This document shows, one piece after another, positions 34,324 to 43,631 of a DNA stretch of 64,000 nt. Numbering within the stretch: the first letter of the stretch is position 1; every line of letters starts with the position of its first letter. The translations under genes were made by a program, and so were the position numbers. The stretch is from positions 5,139,501 to 5,203,500 of the forward strand of contig NZ_CP108036.1 of assembly GCF_036170895.1 (NCBI RefSeq), written 5' to 3'. The notes beneath the pieces were generated by a model that did no database searches, had not been told where the DNA came from, and saw only the letters and a program-made list of their open reading frames with translations. The DNA is from Streptomyces erythrochromogenes. Its GTDB lineage: Bacteria > Actinomycetota > Actinomycetes > Streptomycetales > Streptomycetaceae.

Positions 34324-35799
34324 ATGACGGCCTCCCCTGGTGACGGCGAGCACGCGGCCCGCGAGGGCTACTACCCGGATCCGTCCATCCCGGGGTACAT
34401 CCGGTACTGGAACGGCGCGGCCTGGGTCCCGGGTACGAGCCGACCTGCCCCGGCGGCGCCCGCACCCGCCCCCACGCCCGTCCCCGTGCCCGCTCCCGCT
34501 CCGGTCCGCCCCCTCCCCGCCCCGGCTCCCGTCGCCGCGCCCGCCGTCCGCGCCGACGAGACGGGGCCGGTGTTCCTGGACGAGACCTCCATGACCGAGA
34601 CGCTGCCGGAACCCGCACCGGCTCCGGAGCCGGAGCCCGCGGCCGCGCAGGCGCCGGCCCCCGTGTGGCAGGCCGACCCCGTGCACCAGGCCGGCTTCGG
34701 CGGGCCGCGCGACCGCCGGGTGTCATGGGGCAGCCCGCAGGAACCCGAGGCCGAGCCGGAGGCCGCGCCCGCACACGCGGCCGCCCCGGGCCCGGCCCCG
34801 GCGCCGGCGGCCGAGCCCGAGCCGGGGCAGCCGTCCGCCCGGCCCGCGGGGATCTCCCTGGCCCGTACGCCGTCCGCCGCGGCGGCGCCCGCGCGGCTCC
34901 CCGCACAGTCCTCCGCGGGCATCCTGTCGGCGCGCTCCCCGGCCGCGCAGGCCCCCGCGGCCCCGGCCGCCCCGGCATGGCCCGACGCCCCCGGAACGGG
35001 CGGCCCCGGCCCCACCGGTGTCACCTCCGCCTGGCCCGAGGCGGCCCCCGCACCCGCCCGCACCCCCGCTTCTGCTCCCGCTTCCGCTTCCGCTCCCGAG
35101 CGTGCCGCCGCTCCCGAACGGGCGGATGCGCCGGCGCCCGCCCGCCCCGAGGTGTGGGAGCCCCGGCCCGCGGGAGTCCGCCCGAAGGTCCCGCAGCCCG
35201 CCGCGGACGCCGCCCCGGCGGAGCCGAAGCCCGGGAGCTGGGAGCCGCGCGGAGCGGAGGAGGCCCGCACGGGCGCCCGTACCGGCCGCCCCGCCACGCC
35301 CCGGGCCGTGTTCGAGCGGATGGCCGAACGGGCCGTGCGCCCCGCCGGGCTGGTACGCCGTACCCTCGCCCGGGCCCTGGACTCCCTCGTGTTCGGCGCC
35401 GTCGCCGCCGCCGTCGCCCGGCCCCTCCTGCCAGGGGCCGCCGCCCACGTCCAGGCCAAGGTGGACGCCGCCCGGGCGAGCGGCCGCACCACCACCGTCT
35501 GGCTGCTCGACTCGACCATTGCCGGCAGCCTCGGCCTGGTCTTCGCAGCCGTCCTCCTCTTCGGCCTCCTCTACGAGGTGCTGCCCACCGCCCGCTGGGG
35601 CCGCACCCCGGGCAAGAAGCTGTTGGGCGTCCGGGTGCTGGCCACCGCCACCCTGCGCCCGCCGTCCTTCGGCGCGGCACTGTGCCGCTGGCTCGTGTAC
35701 GCCTTCCTGGGCCTGCCCGGCAGCCTGTGGTGCCTCGTGAACCGCCCCCGCCGGCAGGCCTGGCACGACAAGGCGGCCAAGACGTACGTGGCCCGCTAG
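34324..35799 (+). CDS. DUF2510 and RDD domain membrane protein
   Basis: This 491-residue protein starts with a DUF2510 module (GYYPDPSIPGYIRYWNGAAW, residues ~14-36). A long Ala/Pro-rich linker of roughly 300 residues follows. The C-terminus is an RDD membrane domain with Arg/Asp-type markers (RRTLARALDSLVFGAV) and TM helices (SLGLVFAAVLLFGLLYEVL, CRWLVYAFLGLPGSLWCLV). It ends with NRPRRQAWHDKAAKTYV, the usual RDD tail. The role is unknown. GGAG precedes the ATG. A second RDD gene follows 77 bases downstream. Confidence 0.85.
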   Translation: MTASPGDGEHAAREGYYPDPSIPGYIRYWNGAAWVPGTSRPAPAAPAPAPTPVPVPAPAPVRPLPAPAPVAAPAVRADETGPVFLDETSMTETLPEPAPAPEPEPAAAQAPAPVWQADPVHQAGFGGPRDRRVSWGSPQEPEAEPEAAPAHAAAPGPAPAPAAEPEPGQPSARPAGISLARTPSAAAAPARLPAQSSAGILSARSPAAQAPAAPAAPAWPDAPGTGGPGPTGVTSAWPEAAPAPARTPASAPASASAPERAAAPERADAPAPARPEVWEPRPAGVRPKVPQPAADAAPAEPKPGSWEPRGAEEARTGARTGRPATPRAVFERMAERAVRPAGLVRRTLARALDSLVFGAVAAAVARPLLPGAAAHVQAKVDAARASGRTTTVWLLDSTIAGSLGLVFAAVLLFGLLYEVLPTARWGRTPGKKLLGVRVLATATLRPPSFGAALCRWLVYAFLGLPGSLWCLVNRPRRQAWHDKAAKTYVAR

Positions 35800-35876
35800 G
35801 GGGTGTCCCGGGGCCGGCCCCCCCGAATGGACGCTGTCCCGTTGCGGGGGCGGCGGAGCCGGGTTCGACTCGGGCC

Positions 35877-36605
35877 ATGAGTACCGACCAGCCGCCGCCG
35901 GGCCAGCCGCCCGAGGAAGACCCGTTCCTCAAGAAGCCCCAGGAACCGACGCCTCCGTCGGGCGGTTCACCGTACGGACCGCCTCCGCCCGGAAGCGGCG
36001 GCCCGCCGCCCCCGGGAGGCTCCGGCCCCGGCGGCGGGGGATATCCGCCCCCTCCGCCCCCGTACGGCGGCGGAGGCGACCCGTACGGCAGTGGCGGCGG
36101 CTACGGCATGCCCGACCCGCTCGCGGGCATGCCCCCGCTCGCCGACTTCGGCAAGCGGCTCGCCGCGCGCGTCATCGACGTGGTGATCGTCGCCGTCCCG
36201 CTGTTCCTCATCCAGCTGGCCTTCGGCACGAACCGCTACATGGTCGAGACCGACCGGGGCGAGGACGTCAGCGAGGTCTTCACCAAGTCGTACAGCGGCA
36301 GCGGTCTGATCATGACCCTGATCTCGATCGTCGCGTACCTCGGCTACGACTGGTGGTTCACCAAGAAGGACGGCCGGACCGTCGGCAAGAAGGCGATGGG
36401 CCTGCGCGTCGCCATGCTCAACGACGGCTCCGTGCCGAACTCCGGCACGTCCCTGACCCGGGCCGCCGTGCTCTGGCTGCCGACGCTGATCTGCTGCTTC
36501 TGCCTGTGGCCGATCGCGCTGATCATCTCGATCCTCGTCGACAAGCCGTACAAACAGGGCCTGCACGACAAGGCCGCCAAGACCGTGGTGGTCCAGGCGA
36601 CCTAG
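35877..36605 (+). CDS. RDD family membrane protein
   Basis: This 242-residue protein has an 80-residue Pro/Gly-rich N-terminus and then an RDD domain (FGKRLAARVIDVVIVAVPLF, TKKDGRTVGKKAMGLRV, AVLWLPTLICCFCLWPIAL) with the tail DKPYKQGLHDKAAKTVVV. RDD proteins are small membrane proteins of uncertain function; some exchange ions. It is probably in a transcription unit with the larger RDD gene upstream. A strong bidirectional terminator follows. Confidence 0.87.
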   Translation: MSTDQPPPGQPPEEDPFLKKPQEPTPPSGGSPYGPPPPGSGGPPPPGGSGPGGGGYPPPPPPYGGGGDPYGSGGGYGMPDPLAGMPPLADFGKRLAARVIDVVIVAVPLFLIQLAFGTNRYMVETDRGEDVSEVFTKSYSGSGLIMTLISIVAYLGYDWWFTKKDGRTVGKKAMGLRVAMLNDGSVPNSGTSLTRAAVLWLPTLICCFCLWPIALIISILVDKPYKQGLHDKAAKTVVVQAT

Positions 36606-36630
36606 CGGACACCGCGCACGGGCGCACCTG

Positions 36631-36671
36631 CGACGCGGGCGGCCTCCCCCCGAGGGAGGCCGCCCGCGTCG
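36631..36671. terminator. Strong bidirectional terminator after the RDD genes
   Basis: An 18-bp perfect stem (36631-36648 with 36654-36671) with a 5-base loop separates the RDD gene from the convergent small membrane protein gene. Confidence 0.85.
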
Positions 36672-36696
36672 CGTCGTGTGCGCCACGGGTGAAGGC

Positions 36697-36996
36697 TCAG
36701 TGGTGGACGGGGTGTTCGGCCGACGCCGTCCGCTGCTCGGGCGCCCGGGCGTCCGGAGCCGCCCCCGCGGCGGACGCGGTCGGCGCGCCGGCGCCGCCCG
36801 TACGCGCCGCGTGGCGGCCGCGGCGCTTCGGAGCGGGCACGGTGAGGGCGACGAGCAGGCCCAGGGCGAGCGCGGCGGCGGAGATGACCGCGACGCCGAG
36901 CCCGGTGCTCGTCTGTGAGAGCAGCAGCATGGCGATCGTCGACACGATGACCGTGGCGGACCCGTACGCGAGCTGTGCGGCAGTCGGACGCGGCAT
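36697..36996 (-). CDS. Small membrane protein of unknown function
   Basis: This 99-residue protein has two transmembrane helices (AYGSATVIVSTIAMLLL and GVAVISAAALALGLLVALTV) followed by a positively charged, Ala/Pro-rich C-terminus (PKRRGRHAAR to HPVHH). It is conserved in appearance with small Streptomyces membrane proteins of no known role. It starts at ATG and is convergent with the RDD gene. Confidence 0.75.
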   Translation of the reverse strand: MPRPTAAQLAYGSATVIVSTIAMLLLSQTSTGLGVAVISAAALALGLLVALTVPAPKRRGRHAARTGGAGAPTASAAGAAPDARAPEQRTASAEHPVHH

Positions 36997-37414
36997 GGCG
37001 ATATCCGTCCTCGGTGAGGGGGAGGGGGAGTCGGCTCAACCAACGTCGCGCGTCAAGTGACTCCATGACGGGATGCCCGGGGCAAGCCCCCGGTAAGCGT
37101 GACCTAACACACGGTGCTGGAGCACAGGGGGCGCACGGGATCATTTTTCACGCCCCGTAGGGGGGAGAAAGGGGACGCTACGGACCCGTTTCGGGGTCGG
37201 GAAGGGTCCTTCGCCCCGTATGGCAGGGGAACGTCCGGATAGCGGAACTCCCTGACCGCATAGTGCAGTTGTAAGGTTCAAGTCAAGGTCTGTCTTTTCT
37301 CGCGTCTCTCCGGTCAAATGTCGTCACTTGAGACGCGCGCCGCGCGGAACCCCCCGCTCCTATGGAGAAGTTCCGAACTCAGACGCTGCGGCCGCGGGAG
37401 GGGAACGACATCAA
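36997..37414. other. Intergenic region upstream of the M6 protease gene
   Basis: This 418-base divergent spacer has no gene. It is relatively AT-richer around 37260-37330 (TTGTAAGGTTCAAGTCAAGG), where the promoter of the secreted protease should lie. No matching -35/-10 pair was convincing. The ribosome-binding site GGGAGGGG precedes the protease start. Confidence 0.4.
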
Positions 37415-39829
37415 GTGACCAGCAATTCCGCCCGACGGCGTGCGATCCGCGCTGCCGCCGTCACCGTGACCATGGCCGCATGCGCGACCAGTGCAACCTT
37501 CTTCACCGTCACCGCGGCCCAGGCCGAGGGCAAGGCCCCGGCCGCCCCGGTGGCCGACCGGCAGGACCCGACCACTCCTGCCAAGGTCGTCGAGCACGAC
37601 CTCAAGGGCCCGTTCAGCGAGCAGCAGGCCCAGCAGCGCAAGGCCGCTCTGGACCAGGTGCTCCAGGGCAAGAAGGGCGTCGAGCAGCGCGGCGCCTCCA
37701 AGGTCGTCAAGCTGGACGACAAGAAGTACGTCGAGCTCGGCCGCGAGAAGACCGACAAGATCTTCACGATCCTCGTCGAGTTCGGCGACCAGGTCGACGG
37801 CACCACCATGCACGACCCGGACGGCCCCGGCCCCAAGCCGGCCGTTCCGAAGTACGGCGGCACCCCCGGTCCGCTGCACAACACGATCGCGCAGCCCGAC
37901 CGCGCCAAGGACAACAGCACCGCCTGGCGCAAGGACTTCAGCCGTGAGTACTTCCAGGACCTGTACTTCGCCTCCGGCGAGGGCAAGCACTCCCTGAAGA
38001 CGTACTACGAGAAGACCTCCTCGGGTCGCTACTCGGTCGAGGGCGAGGTCGCCGACTGGGTCAAGGTCCCGTACAACGAAGCCCGTTACGGCTCCAACTT
38101 CTGCGGCCAGAGCAACTGCTCCAACGTCTGGGACACCGTCAAGGACGGCGTCACGGCGTGGGTCGAGGCCCAGAAGAAGGCCGGGAAGACCGACGCCGAG
38201 ATCAAGGCGAAGCTGGCCCAGTACGACCTGTGGGACCGCTACGACTTCGACGGCGACGGCAACTTCAACGAGCCCGACGGCTACATCGACCACTTCCAGA
38301 TCGTCCACGCGGGCGAGGACGAGTCGGCCGGCGGCGGCGTGCAGGGCCCCGACGCCCTGTGGGCGCACCGGTGGTACGCCTACGGCACCTCCGCGGGCAA
38401 GACCGGCCCGGCCAACAACAAGGCCGGCGGCACCCAGATCGGCGACTCCGGCATCTGGGTCGGCGACTACACGATGCAGCCCGAGAACGGCGGCCTCGGT
38501 GTCTTCGCCCACGAGTACGGCCACGACCTCGGCCTGCCCGACCTCTACGACACCTCCGGTGGCGGCGAGAACGGCGTCGGCTTCTGGTCCCTGATGTCGG
38601 CCGGCTCCTGGCTCGGCACCGGCAAGGACTCCATAGGCGACATGCCGGGCGACATGACCGCCTGGGACAAGCTCCAGCTGGGCTGGCTGAACTACGACAC
38701 GGCCAAGGCCGCGACGAAGTCCACCCACAAGCTGGGTGTGGCGGAGTTCAACACCAAGGACAAGCAGGCCCTGGTCGTCGAGCTGCCGAAGAAGAAGGTG
38801 CAGACGGACGTCGTCGCTCCCGCCGAGGGTTCCACCCAGTGGTGGAGCAACATGGGTGACGACCTCAAGAACACCCTCACCCGCTCCGTCGACCTGACGG
38901 GCAAGACGTCCGCCGCGCTGTCCCTCAAGGGCTGGTGGGACATCGAGGCCGACTACGACTACCTCTACACCGAGGTGTCCACGGACGGCGGCGCCAACTG
39001 GACCGCCCTCGCCGGCACCGCCGACGGCACGGCCATCCCGGTCGACGCCGCCGGCAGCCCGTCGCTCACCGGCGTCTCGGGCGCCTGGAAGAACCTGAAC
39101 TTCTCGCTCGACGCCTACGCGGGCAAGAAGGTCGACCTCCGCTTCCGCTACCAGACGGACGGCGGCGCGGGCGGCAAGGGCTTCACGGGCGACGCCCTCA
39201 CCATCACCGCGGACGGCTCCGCACTGTTCACCGACGGCGCCGAGAACGGCGACAACGGCTGGACCGGCAAGGGCTTCTCCCGCATCGGTGCCAACTTCAC
39301 CAAGGAGTACGCGCAGTACTACCTGGCCGAGAACCGCCGCTACGTGTCGTACGACTCCACCCTCAAGGTGGGCCCGTACAACTTCGGCTTCGGCAACACC
39401 CGTCCGGACTGGGTCGAGCACTACCCGTACCAGGACGGTCTGCTGATCTGGCAGTGGGACACCAGCCAGAAGGACAACAACACCAGCGTCCACCCGGGCC
39501 AGGGTCTGATCCTCCCGATCGACGCCAACGCCAAGCCGATGAAGTGGGCGGACGGCACCCTGCTGCGGAACAAGATCCAGCCGTACGACGCGACGTTCAG
39601 CGCGTACTCGACGGACGCGTTCACGCTGCACAAGAATGGCGAGTCGCTGTTCCTGAAGCCGAAGCCCGCGAACCTGGTCTTCGACGACCGCAACCCGGGC
39701 AAGTACTACTCCGACGAGAACCCGACCGGATCGGTGAAGGTCACTGACACCAACACCAAGATCAAGATCCTGAAGGAGAGCTACGACGGTGAGGTCATCA
39801 CCGTCGAGGTTGGCCCGTCGAAGAAGTAA
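37415..39829 (+). CDS. Secreted M6 family metalloprotease (immune inhibitor A type)
   Basis: This 804-residue enzyme has a signal peptide (RRRAIRAAAVTVTMAACATSA, cleavage near AQA-EGK), a propeptide and a gluzincin-type catalytic domain. The zinc motif is HEYGHDLGLPD in FAHEYGHDLG. Calcium sites are probable in YDFDGDGNFNEPDGYIDHF. The C-terminal half is beta-rich with MAM/jelly-roll-like modules (VDLTGKTSAALSLKGWWDIE, VDLRFRYQTDGGAGG). It should be exported and act on host or environmental proteins. The start is GTG with GGGAGGGG upstream. A terminator follows at 39856-39891. Confidence 0.92.
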   Translation: MTSNSARRRAIRAAAVTVTMAACATSATFFTVTAAQAEGKAPAAPVADRQDPTTPAKVVEHDLKGPFSEQQAQQRKAALDQVLQGKKGVEQRGASKVVKLDDKKYVELGREKTDKIFTILVEFGDQVDGTTMHDPDGPGPKPAVPKYGGTPGPLHNTIAQPDRAKDNSTAWRKDFSREYFQDLYFASGEGKHSLKTYYEKTSSGRYSVEGEVADWVKVPYNEARYGSNFCGQSNCSNVWDTVKDGVTAWVEAQKKAGKTDAEIKAKLAQYDLWDRYDFDGDGNFNEPDGYIDHFQIVHAGEDESAGGGVQGPDALWAHRWYAYGTSAGKTGPANNKAGGTQIGDSGIWVGDYTMQPENGGLGVFAHEYGHDLGLPDLYDTSGGGENGVGFWSLMSAGSWLGTGKDSIGDMPGDMTAWDKLQLGWLNYDTAKAATKSTHKLGVAEFNTKDKQALVVELPKKKVQTDVVAPAEGSTQWWSNMGDDLKNTLTRSVDLTGKTSAALSLKGWWDIEADYDYLYTEVSTDGGANWTALAGTADGTAIPVDAAGSPSLTGVSGAWKNLNFSLDAYAGKKVDLRFRYQTDGGAGGKGFTGDALTITADGSALFTDGAENGDNGWTGKGFSRIGANFTKEYAQYYLAENRRYVSYDSTLKVGPYNFGFGNTRPDWVEHYPYQDGLLIWQWDTSQKDNNTSVHPGQGLILPIDANAKPMKWADGTLLRNKIQPYDATFSAYSTDAFTLHKNGESLFLKPKPANLVFDDRNPGKYYSDENPTGSVKVTDTNTKIKILKESYDGEVITVEVGPSKK

Positions 39830-39855
39830 TTCGGTAAAACCGCAGGTCAAAGCAT

Positions 39856-39891
39856 GATCGGCCGTCGCCCTCTAGCGGGCGGCGGCCGATC
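39856..39891 (+). terminator. M6 protease gene terminator
   Basis: A 15-bp perfect stem (39856-39870 with 39877-39891) with a 6-base TCTAGC loop is followed by GCGTTTAG, 26 bases after the stop. Confidence 0.85.
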
Positions 39892-39942
39892 GCGTTTAGA
39901 TGCCCCGGTACGAGGTTCTTATTGACGGGGGAGATGACCGAC

Positions 39943-40245
39943 ATGCCCGGTGGAGGTTTCGTCAGATTGCCAGGCGGCAGCGTGGTCGTTGCGCTCACGC
40001 TGCCGAGACCGTCCGGTGAGGGCGGAAATGTCCGCGTGCTGGTGCACGCCGCGAACCGGGCCCGCGCCCTGACCAGGCTGCGGAACCTCGGGATGCGAGC
40101 GGTGTACCTGCGGGGCAACGCACAGCCGCCCACACCCGACGAGGTCACGGCCGTCCTGCACCATCCGGACGGCCTGCTGTGGCGCGGCGCACCCGACCGC
40201 GCCCAGGAGCTCTGGCACCCCATCCGGGCCCTGCTGGGCACGTAG
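39943..40245 (+). CDS. Small protein of unknown function
   Basis: The 100-residue product has no recognisable family. A beta-rich start (FVRLPGGSVVVALTLPR) leads to a charged helical part (VLVHAANRARALTRLRNLG) and a C-terminus ending RALLGT. I favour the ATG at 39943, because GGGGGAG lies 10 bases upstream; in-frame ATG/TTG codons at 39934 and 39922 are too close to it. It stands alone between a terminator and the convergent nicotinamidase gene. Confidence 0.7.
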   Translation: MPGGGFVRLPGGSVVVALTLPRPSGEGGNVRVLVHAANRARALTRLRNLGMRAVYLRGNAQPPTPDEVTAVLHHPDGLLWRGAPDRAQELWHPIRALLGT

Positions 40246-40283
40246 GGGATGTCTCGCGCCCCGGCGGCCCAGTCCCGGCGCCT

Positions 40284-40883
40284 CTAGGGCCGGGGCCCGG
40301 CCGTGCCCACGAGGGTCACACCGGCCGCGCGGAGCTCCTCCAGGGCCCGCTCGGTGGTGTGCGGGGCCACGGCCGCCGTCAGGTCCAGCAGGACGCGCGT
40401 GGTGAAGCCGGCGCGGGCGGCGTCGAGGGCGGTGGCCTTCACGCAGTGGTCGGTGGCGATGCCGACCACGTCGACCTCGCCGACGTGCCGCTCCCGCAGC
40501 CAGGCGGCGAGGTTCTCGCCGTTCTCGTCGGCGCCCTCGAAGCCGCTGTACGCGGCCTCGTACGCACCCTTGTCGAAGACCGCGGCGACCGAACCCGAGG
40601 CCACGGCGGGCGCGAAGTTCGGGTGGAAGCCGACCCCCTCCGTCCCGGCCACGCAGTGGACCGGCCAGGAGGACTCGTAGTCCGGCTCGGTCGGCGGGTG
40701 CGCGAAGTGCGCCCCCGGGTCGATGTGGTGGTCGCGGGTGGCCACGACGTGCCGGTACCCGGCGGTGGCCTGCCCGATCAGCTCGGTGATGGCGGCGGCG
40801 ACGTCGGCTCCGCCGGTGACCGCGAGGCTGCCGCCCTCGCAGAAGTCGTTCTGTACGTCGACGACGATCAGTGCGCGGTGCAT
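40284..40883 (-). CDS. pncA: Nicotinamidase
   Basis: This 199-residue isochorismatase-fold hydrolase converts nicotinamide to nicotinate for NAD salvage. The catalytic triad is Asp9 (VVDVQNDF), Lys105 (FDKGAYEAAYSGF) and Cys147 (GIATDHCVKATA). Metal-binding Asp51 and His53 lie in TRDHHIDPGAHF. I chose the ATG with GAAGGA upstream; a longer frame adds an unrelated N-terminus. Nicotinate phosphoribosyltransferase, the next enzyme of the pathway, is encoded just upstream in the same direction. Confidence 0.94.
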   Translation of the reverse strand: MHRALIVVDVQNDFCEGGSLAVTGGADVAAAITELIGQATAGYRHVVATRDHHIDPGAHFAHPPTEPDYESSWPVHCVAGTEGVGFHPNFAPAVASGSVAAVFDKGAYEAAYSGFEGADENGENLAAWLRERHVGEVDVVGIATDHCVKATALDAARAGFTTRVLLDLTAAVAPHTTERALEELRAAGVTLVGTAGPRP

Positions 40884-40975
40884 GACGTGTCCTTCGGTTC
40901 GTTGTCCTTGTGCGGCGGCGGGCCCTGCGGGGGGCTCTTCCCCCACCCCGCCCCTTCCCGAAACGGGGCTCGAAA

Positions 40976-41022
40976 TGAGCCCCGCCGGCGATTGAGGCGC
41001 GGGGGCCCGGGGCGGAGCCCCC
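40976..41022 (+). repeat. Streptomyces intergenic repeat, copy B
   Basis: GCCCCGCCGGCGATTGAGGC begins a GC-rich element that ends GGGGCGGAGCCCCC. It lies in the 220-base spacer between pncA and pncB and may form a long hairpin. It matches copies A, C and D in consensus. Confidence 0.6.
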
Positions 41023-41103
41023 GCAGCGGAGCCGCACCGGCCCCCCGGGCCCTCCCGCCCTCCCGCCCTCCCGCCGAGCGTGCCCGCAGGGCGGCCCGCA
41101 GGG

Positions 41104-42432
41104 TCAGGCGTACTCCGTCGGGATCACGGCCTCGCCCCGCGACAGCTGGGTCGCCGACAGCGGCAGACCCGCGCGCGCCGCGCGGTGGCGGTCGCGGGCC
41201 GCCTCCAGCGGCTCGCGGGCGACCACCTCGCCCGCCTTGACCAGGTGCGTCAGCAGCTGCTGGTCGGCCAGGGCCGAGGGAACCGGGCCCACGCCGATCA
41301 CCTCCGCCTCCGCCACTCCCTCGGCGTCCCGACGCCGCGCAGCCCACTTGCGGCCGCCGATGGAGGTCTTGCCCCCGGTGGACTTCTTGGCCACCGGCGC
41401 CAGCGCCGCCTTCGGGTCCGCCGAGGTGGCCCGCGCCACCAGCTTGTAGACCATCGAGCACGTCGGGTGCCCGCTGCCGGTCACCAGCTGCGTGCCCACG
41501 CCGTACGCGTCCACCGGAGCCGCCGCCAGCGAGGCGATGGCGTACTCGTCCAGGTCCGAGGTGACCACGATCCTCGTCGAGGTCGCCCCCAGCTCGTCCA
41601 GCTGCTGGCGCACCCGGTGGGCCACCAGCAGCAGGTCCCCGGAGTCGATCCGCACGGCGCCCAGGTCGGGGCCCGCCACCTCGACGGCGGTGCGCACCGC
41701 CTCGGCCACGTCGTAGGTGTCCACCAGGAGCGTGGTGCCGCGCCCCAGCGAGGCGACCTGTGCCGTGAAGGCGTCCCGCTCGCTGTCGTGGACCAGGGTG
41801 AAGGCGTGCGCGCTCGTGCCGACGGTGGGGATGCCGTAGCGGAAGCCGGCCGCAAGGTCCGAGGTGGAGGCGAAGCCGCCCACGTACGCGGCCCGGGCCG
41901 AGGCGACGGCCGCCAGTTCGTGCGTGCGCCGCGCGCCCATCTCGATCAGCGGCCGGTCGCCGGCCGCCGAGGACATCCGGGAGGCGGCCGCCGCGATCGC
42001 CGAGTCGTGGTTGAGGATCGAGAGGATCACCGTCTCCAGCAGCACGCACTCGGCGAAGCTGCCCTCCACCCGCAGGATCGGCGAGCCGGGGAAGTAGACC
42101 TCGCCCTCCGGGTAGCCCCAGATGTCGCCGGAGAAGCGGTACGAGGCTAGCCAGTCCAGCGTCCGCATGTCGACGACGGCCCGCTCGCGCAGGAACTCCA
42201 GCACCGCGCTGTCGAAGCGGAAGTTCTCCACCGCGTCCAGCACCCGCCCGGTCCCCGCGACCACCCCGTAGCGGCGCCCCTCGGGGAGCCGCCGGGTGAA
42301 CACCTCGAAGACCGAGCGGCGGTCGGCGGTGCCGTTGGCCAGCGCGGCCTGCAACATCGTGAGCTCGTAATGGTCCGTGAAGAGCGCTGTCGACGGCACG
42401 TCCACCGGCAGGCCCAGGTCCGCAGGGTTCAT
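41104..42432 (-). CDS. pncB: Nicotinate phosphoribosyltransferase
   Basis: This 442-residue enzyme makes nicotinate mononucleotide from nicotinate and PRPP. Family landmarks are LFTDHYELTMLQAAL, FEVFTRRLPEGRRYGVVAG, PLIEMGARRTH, TVGTSAHAFTLVHD and the PRPP/phosphate-binding VRIDSGDL. I chose the ATG at 42432; a TAGCAT box lies 7 bases upstream, so the mRNA is likely leaderless. An ATG 21 bases further up is the alternative. It diverges from clpS across a short spacer holding a 15-base dyad. Confidence 0.95.
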   Translation of the reverse strand: MNPADLGLPVDVPSTALFTDHYELTMLQAALANGTADRRSVFEVFTRRLPEGRRYGVVAGTGRVLDAVENFRFDSAVLEFLRERAVVDMRTLDWLASYRFSGDIWGYPEGEVYFPGSPILRVEGSFAECVLLETVILSILNHDSAIAAAASRMSSAAGDRPLIEMGARRTHELAAVASARAAYVGGFASTSDLAAGFRYGIPTVGTSAHAFTLVHDSERDAFTAQVASLGRGTTLLVDTYDVAEAVRTAVEVAGPDLGAVRIDSGDLLLVAHRVRQQLDELGATSTRIVVTSDLDEYAIASLAAAPVDAYGVGTQLVTGSGHPTCSMVYKLVARATSADPKAALAPVAKKSTGGKTSIGGRKWAARRRDAEGVAEAEVIGVGPVPSALADQQLLTHLVKAGEVVAREPLEAARDRHRAARAGLPLSATQLSRGEAVIPTEYA

Positions 42433-42450
42433 GGCGGCGATGCTAGCGCA

Positions 42451-42473
42451 CATTTCGTCAAAGTGACGAGATG
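42451..42473. promoter_or_regulatory. Palindromic operator candidate between pncB and clpS
   Basis: TCGTCA-AAG-TGACGA (42455-42469) is a perfect dyad, extended by CAT/ATG ends at 42451 and 42473. It lies just upstream of the pncB -10 box, where a repressor could act. It does not match the NrtR-type NAD-repressor consensus I know. Confidence 0.45.
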
Positions 42474-42512
42474 TGGGTCCCGTTTGTGCAACCGCCTCGT
42501 CACGGTGGCAGC

Positions 42513-42827
42513 ATGGGACGAGTGAGTGTTGCTCCCATTGAGATCGAACGCACTGAGTCGGCCGAAGAGACCTTCGCGGTCCCGGAACCTGACGTTCCCT
42601 GGGTGACCCTGGTGCACAACGACCCGGTCAACCTCATGAGCTACGTGGCGTACGTGTTCCAGGCGTACTTCGGATACTCGAAGGACGTCGCGCACAAGCT
42701 GATGCTCGACGTCCATCACAAGGGGCGGGCGGTCGTCTCGAGCGGCTCCCGCGAGGAAATGGAGCGCGACGTGCAGGCCATGCACGGCTACGGCCTGTGG
42801 GCGACCCTCTCCCAGGACCGCAACTGA
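42513..42827 (+). CDS. clpS: ATP-dependent Clp protease adaptor ClpS
   Basis: This 104-residue adaptor delivers N-end-rule substrates to ClpA/ClpC. The core [21 protein letters not shown] contains the HNDPVN signature and the substrate pocket. [22 protein letters not shown] follows, ending [11 protein letters not shown]. The exact start is uncertain: ATG at 42513 or GTG at 42522. DUF2017 begins two bases before the end of this gene (TGATG). Confidence 0.94.
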   Translation: MGRVSVAPIEIERTESAEETFAVPEPDVPWVTLVHNDPVNLMSYVAYVFQAYFGYSKDVAHKLMLDVHHKGRAVVSSGSREEMERDVQAMHGYGLWATLSQDRN

Positions 42828-43438
42828 TGGGGCGGTCGACCGGGATGTTCGAGTCCCTGACGGGCGGCGGAGCCGCCATCGCGCTGGACGAGATCGAGAT
42901 CTCCATCCTGCGTTCCCTGGCCGTCCAGATGCTGGAGCTGATCGGCCCCGGCGACCCCGAGCCCGCCGAGGACGCCGACCCCCTCGCCGCGCTGTTCGCC
43001 GAGGGGCCCAGCGAGCCGCCGTCCGACCCTGCGCTGGCCCGGCTCTTCCCCGACGCCTACGGGTCCCCTGACGGCACGGGCGACGAGGGCGTGGACCAGG
43101 CCGAGCTGACGGCCCGCTCCGCGGAGTTCCGCCGCTTCACCGAGAACGACCTGCGCGCCCGCAAGCGCGAGGACGCACTGGCCCTCGTGCGGAGCCTGGA
43201 CGCGCTCACCCCGGCCGGCGGCGGGGCCGCCGTGCTGGAGCTGACCGGCGAGCTGCCGCTGCGCTGGCTCGGGGGGCTCAACGACCTGCGCCTGACCCTC
43301 GCCGCCCGGCTCGACATCACCGAGGACGACGAGAGCGCGGCCCTCTTCCGGCTGCCGGACGACGATCCGCGCAAGCCCATGGTGATGGCCTACCTGTGGC
43401 TCGGCGGACTCCAGGAGTCCTTGATCGAAACCCTCTGA
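42827..43438 (+). CDS. DUF2017 domain protein
   Basis: This 203-residue actinobacterial protein is of unknown function and is typically encoded with clpS. Conserved parts are AIALDEIEISILRSLAVQML, a charged segment FRRFTENDLRARKREDAL, and the helical C-terminus AYLWLGGLQESLIETL. It shares one base with the clpS stop, so it is probably translationally coupled. A partial role with the Clp machinery is inference from the neighbour only. Confidence 0.88.
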   Translation: MGRSTGMFESLTGGGAAIALDEIEISILRSLAVQMLELIGPGDPEPAEDADPLAALFAEGPSEPPSDPALARLFPDAYGSPDGTGDEGVDQAELTARSAEFRRFTENDLRARKREDALALVRSLDALTPAGGGAAVLELTGELPLRWLGGLNDLRLTLAARLDITEDDESAALFRLPDDDPRKPMVMAYLWLGGLQESLIETL

Positions 43439-43494
43439 GGAACCTCAAGGAACGACATCGTTCGCTCAGCGGACGCTCAAATCCGGATAACGAT

Positions 43495-43519
43495 CAGATC
43501 ACCGCCATGCGGTGATCTG
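43495..43519. promoter_or_regulatory. Perfect palindrome upstream of the permease
   Basis: CAGATCACCGC and GCGGTGATCTG are perfect 11-bp arms with a 3-base centre. It is either an operator or the terminator of the clpS-DUF2017 unit, 56 bases after its stop. Confidence 0.55.
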
Positions 43520-43631
43520 TCATGATCACAGATGTTTGTCCGGAAATTTTGATGCCGTGCACCACATTTCTCCCGCTCGGGCGGTCGTAAGCACGTGATA
43601 AATCTTCACGACCGCCGAAGGGACGCCACCC

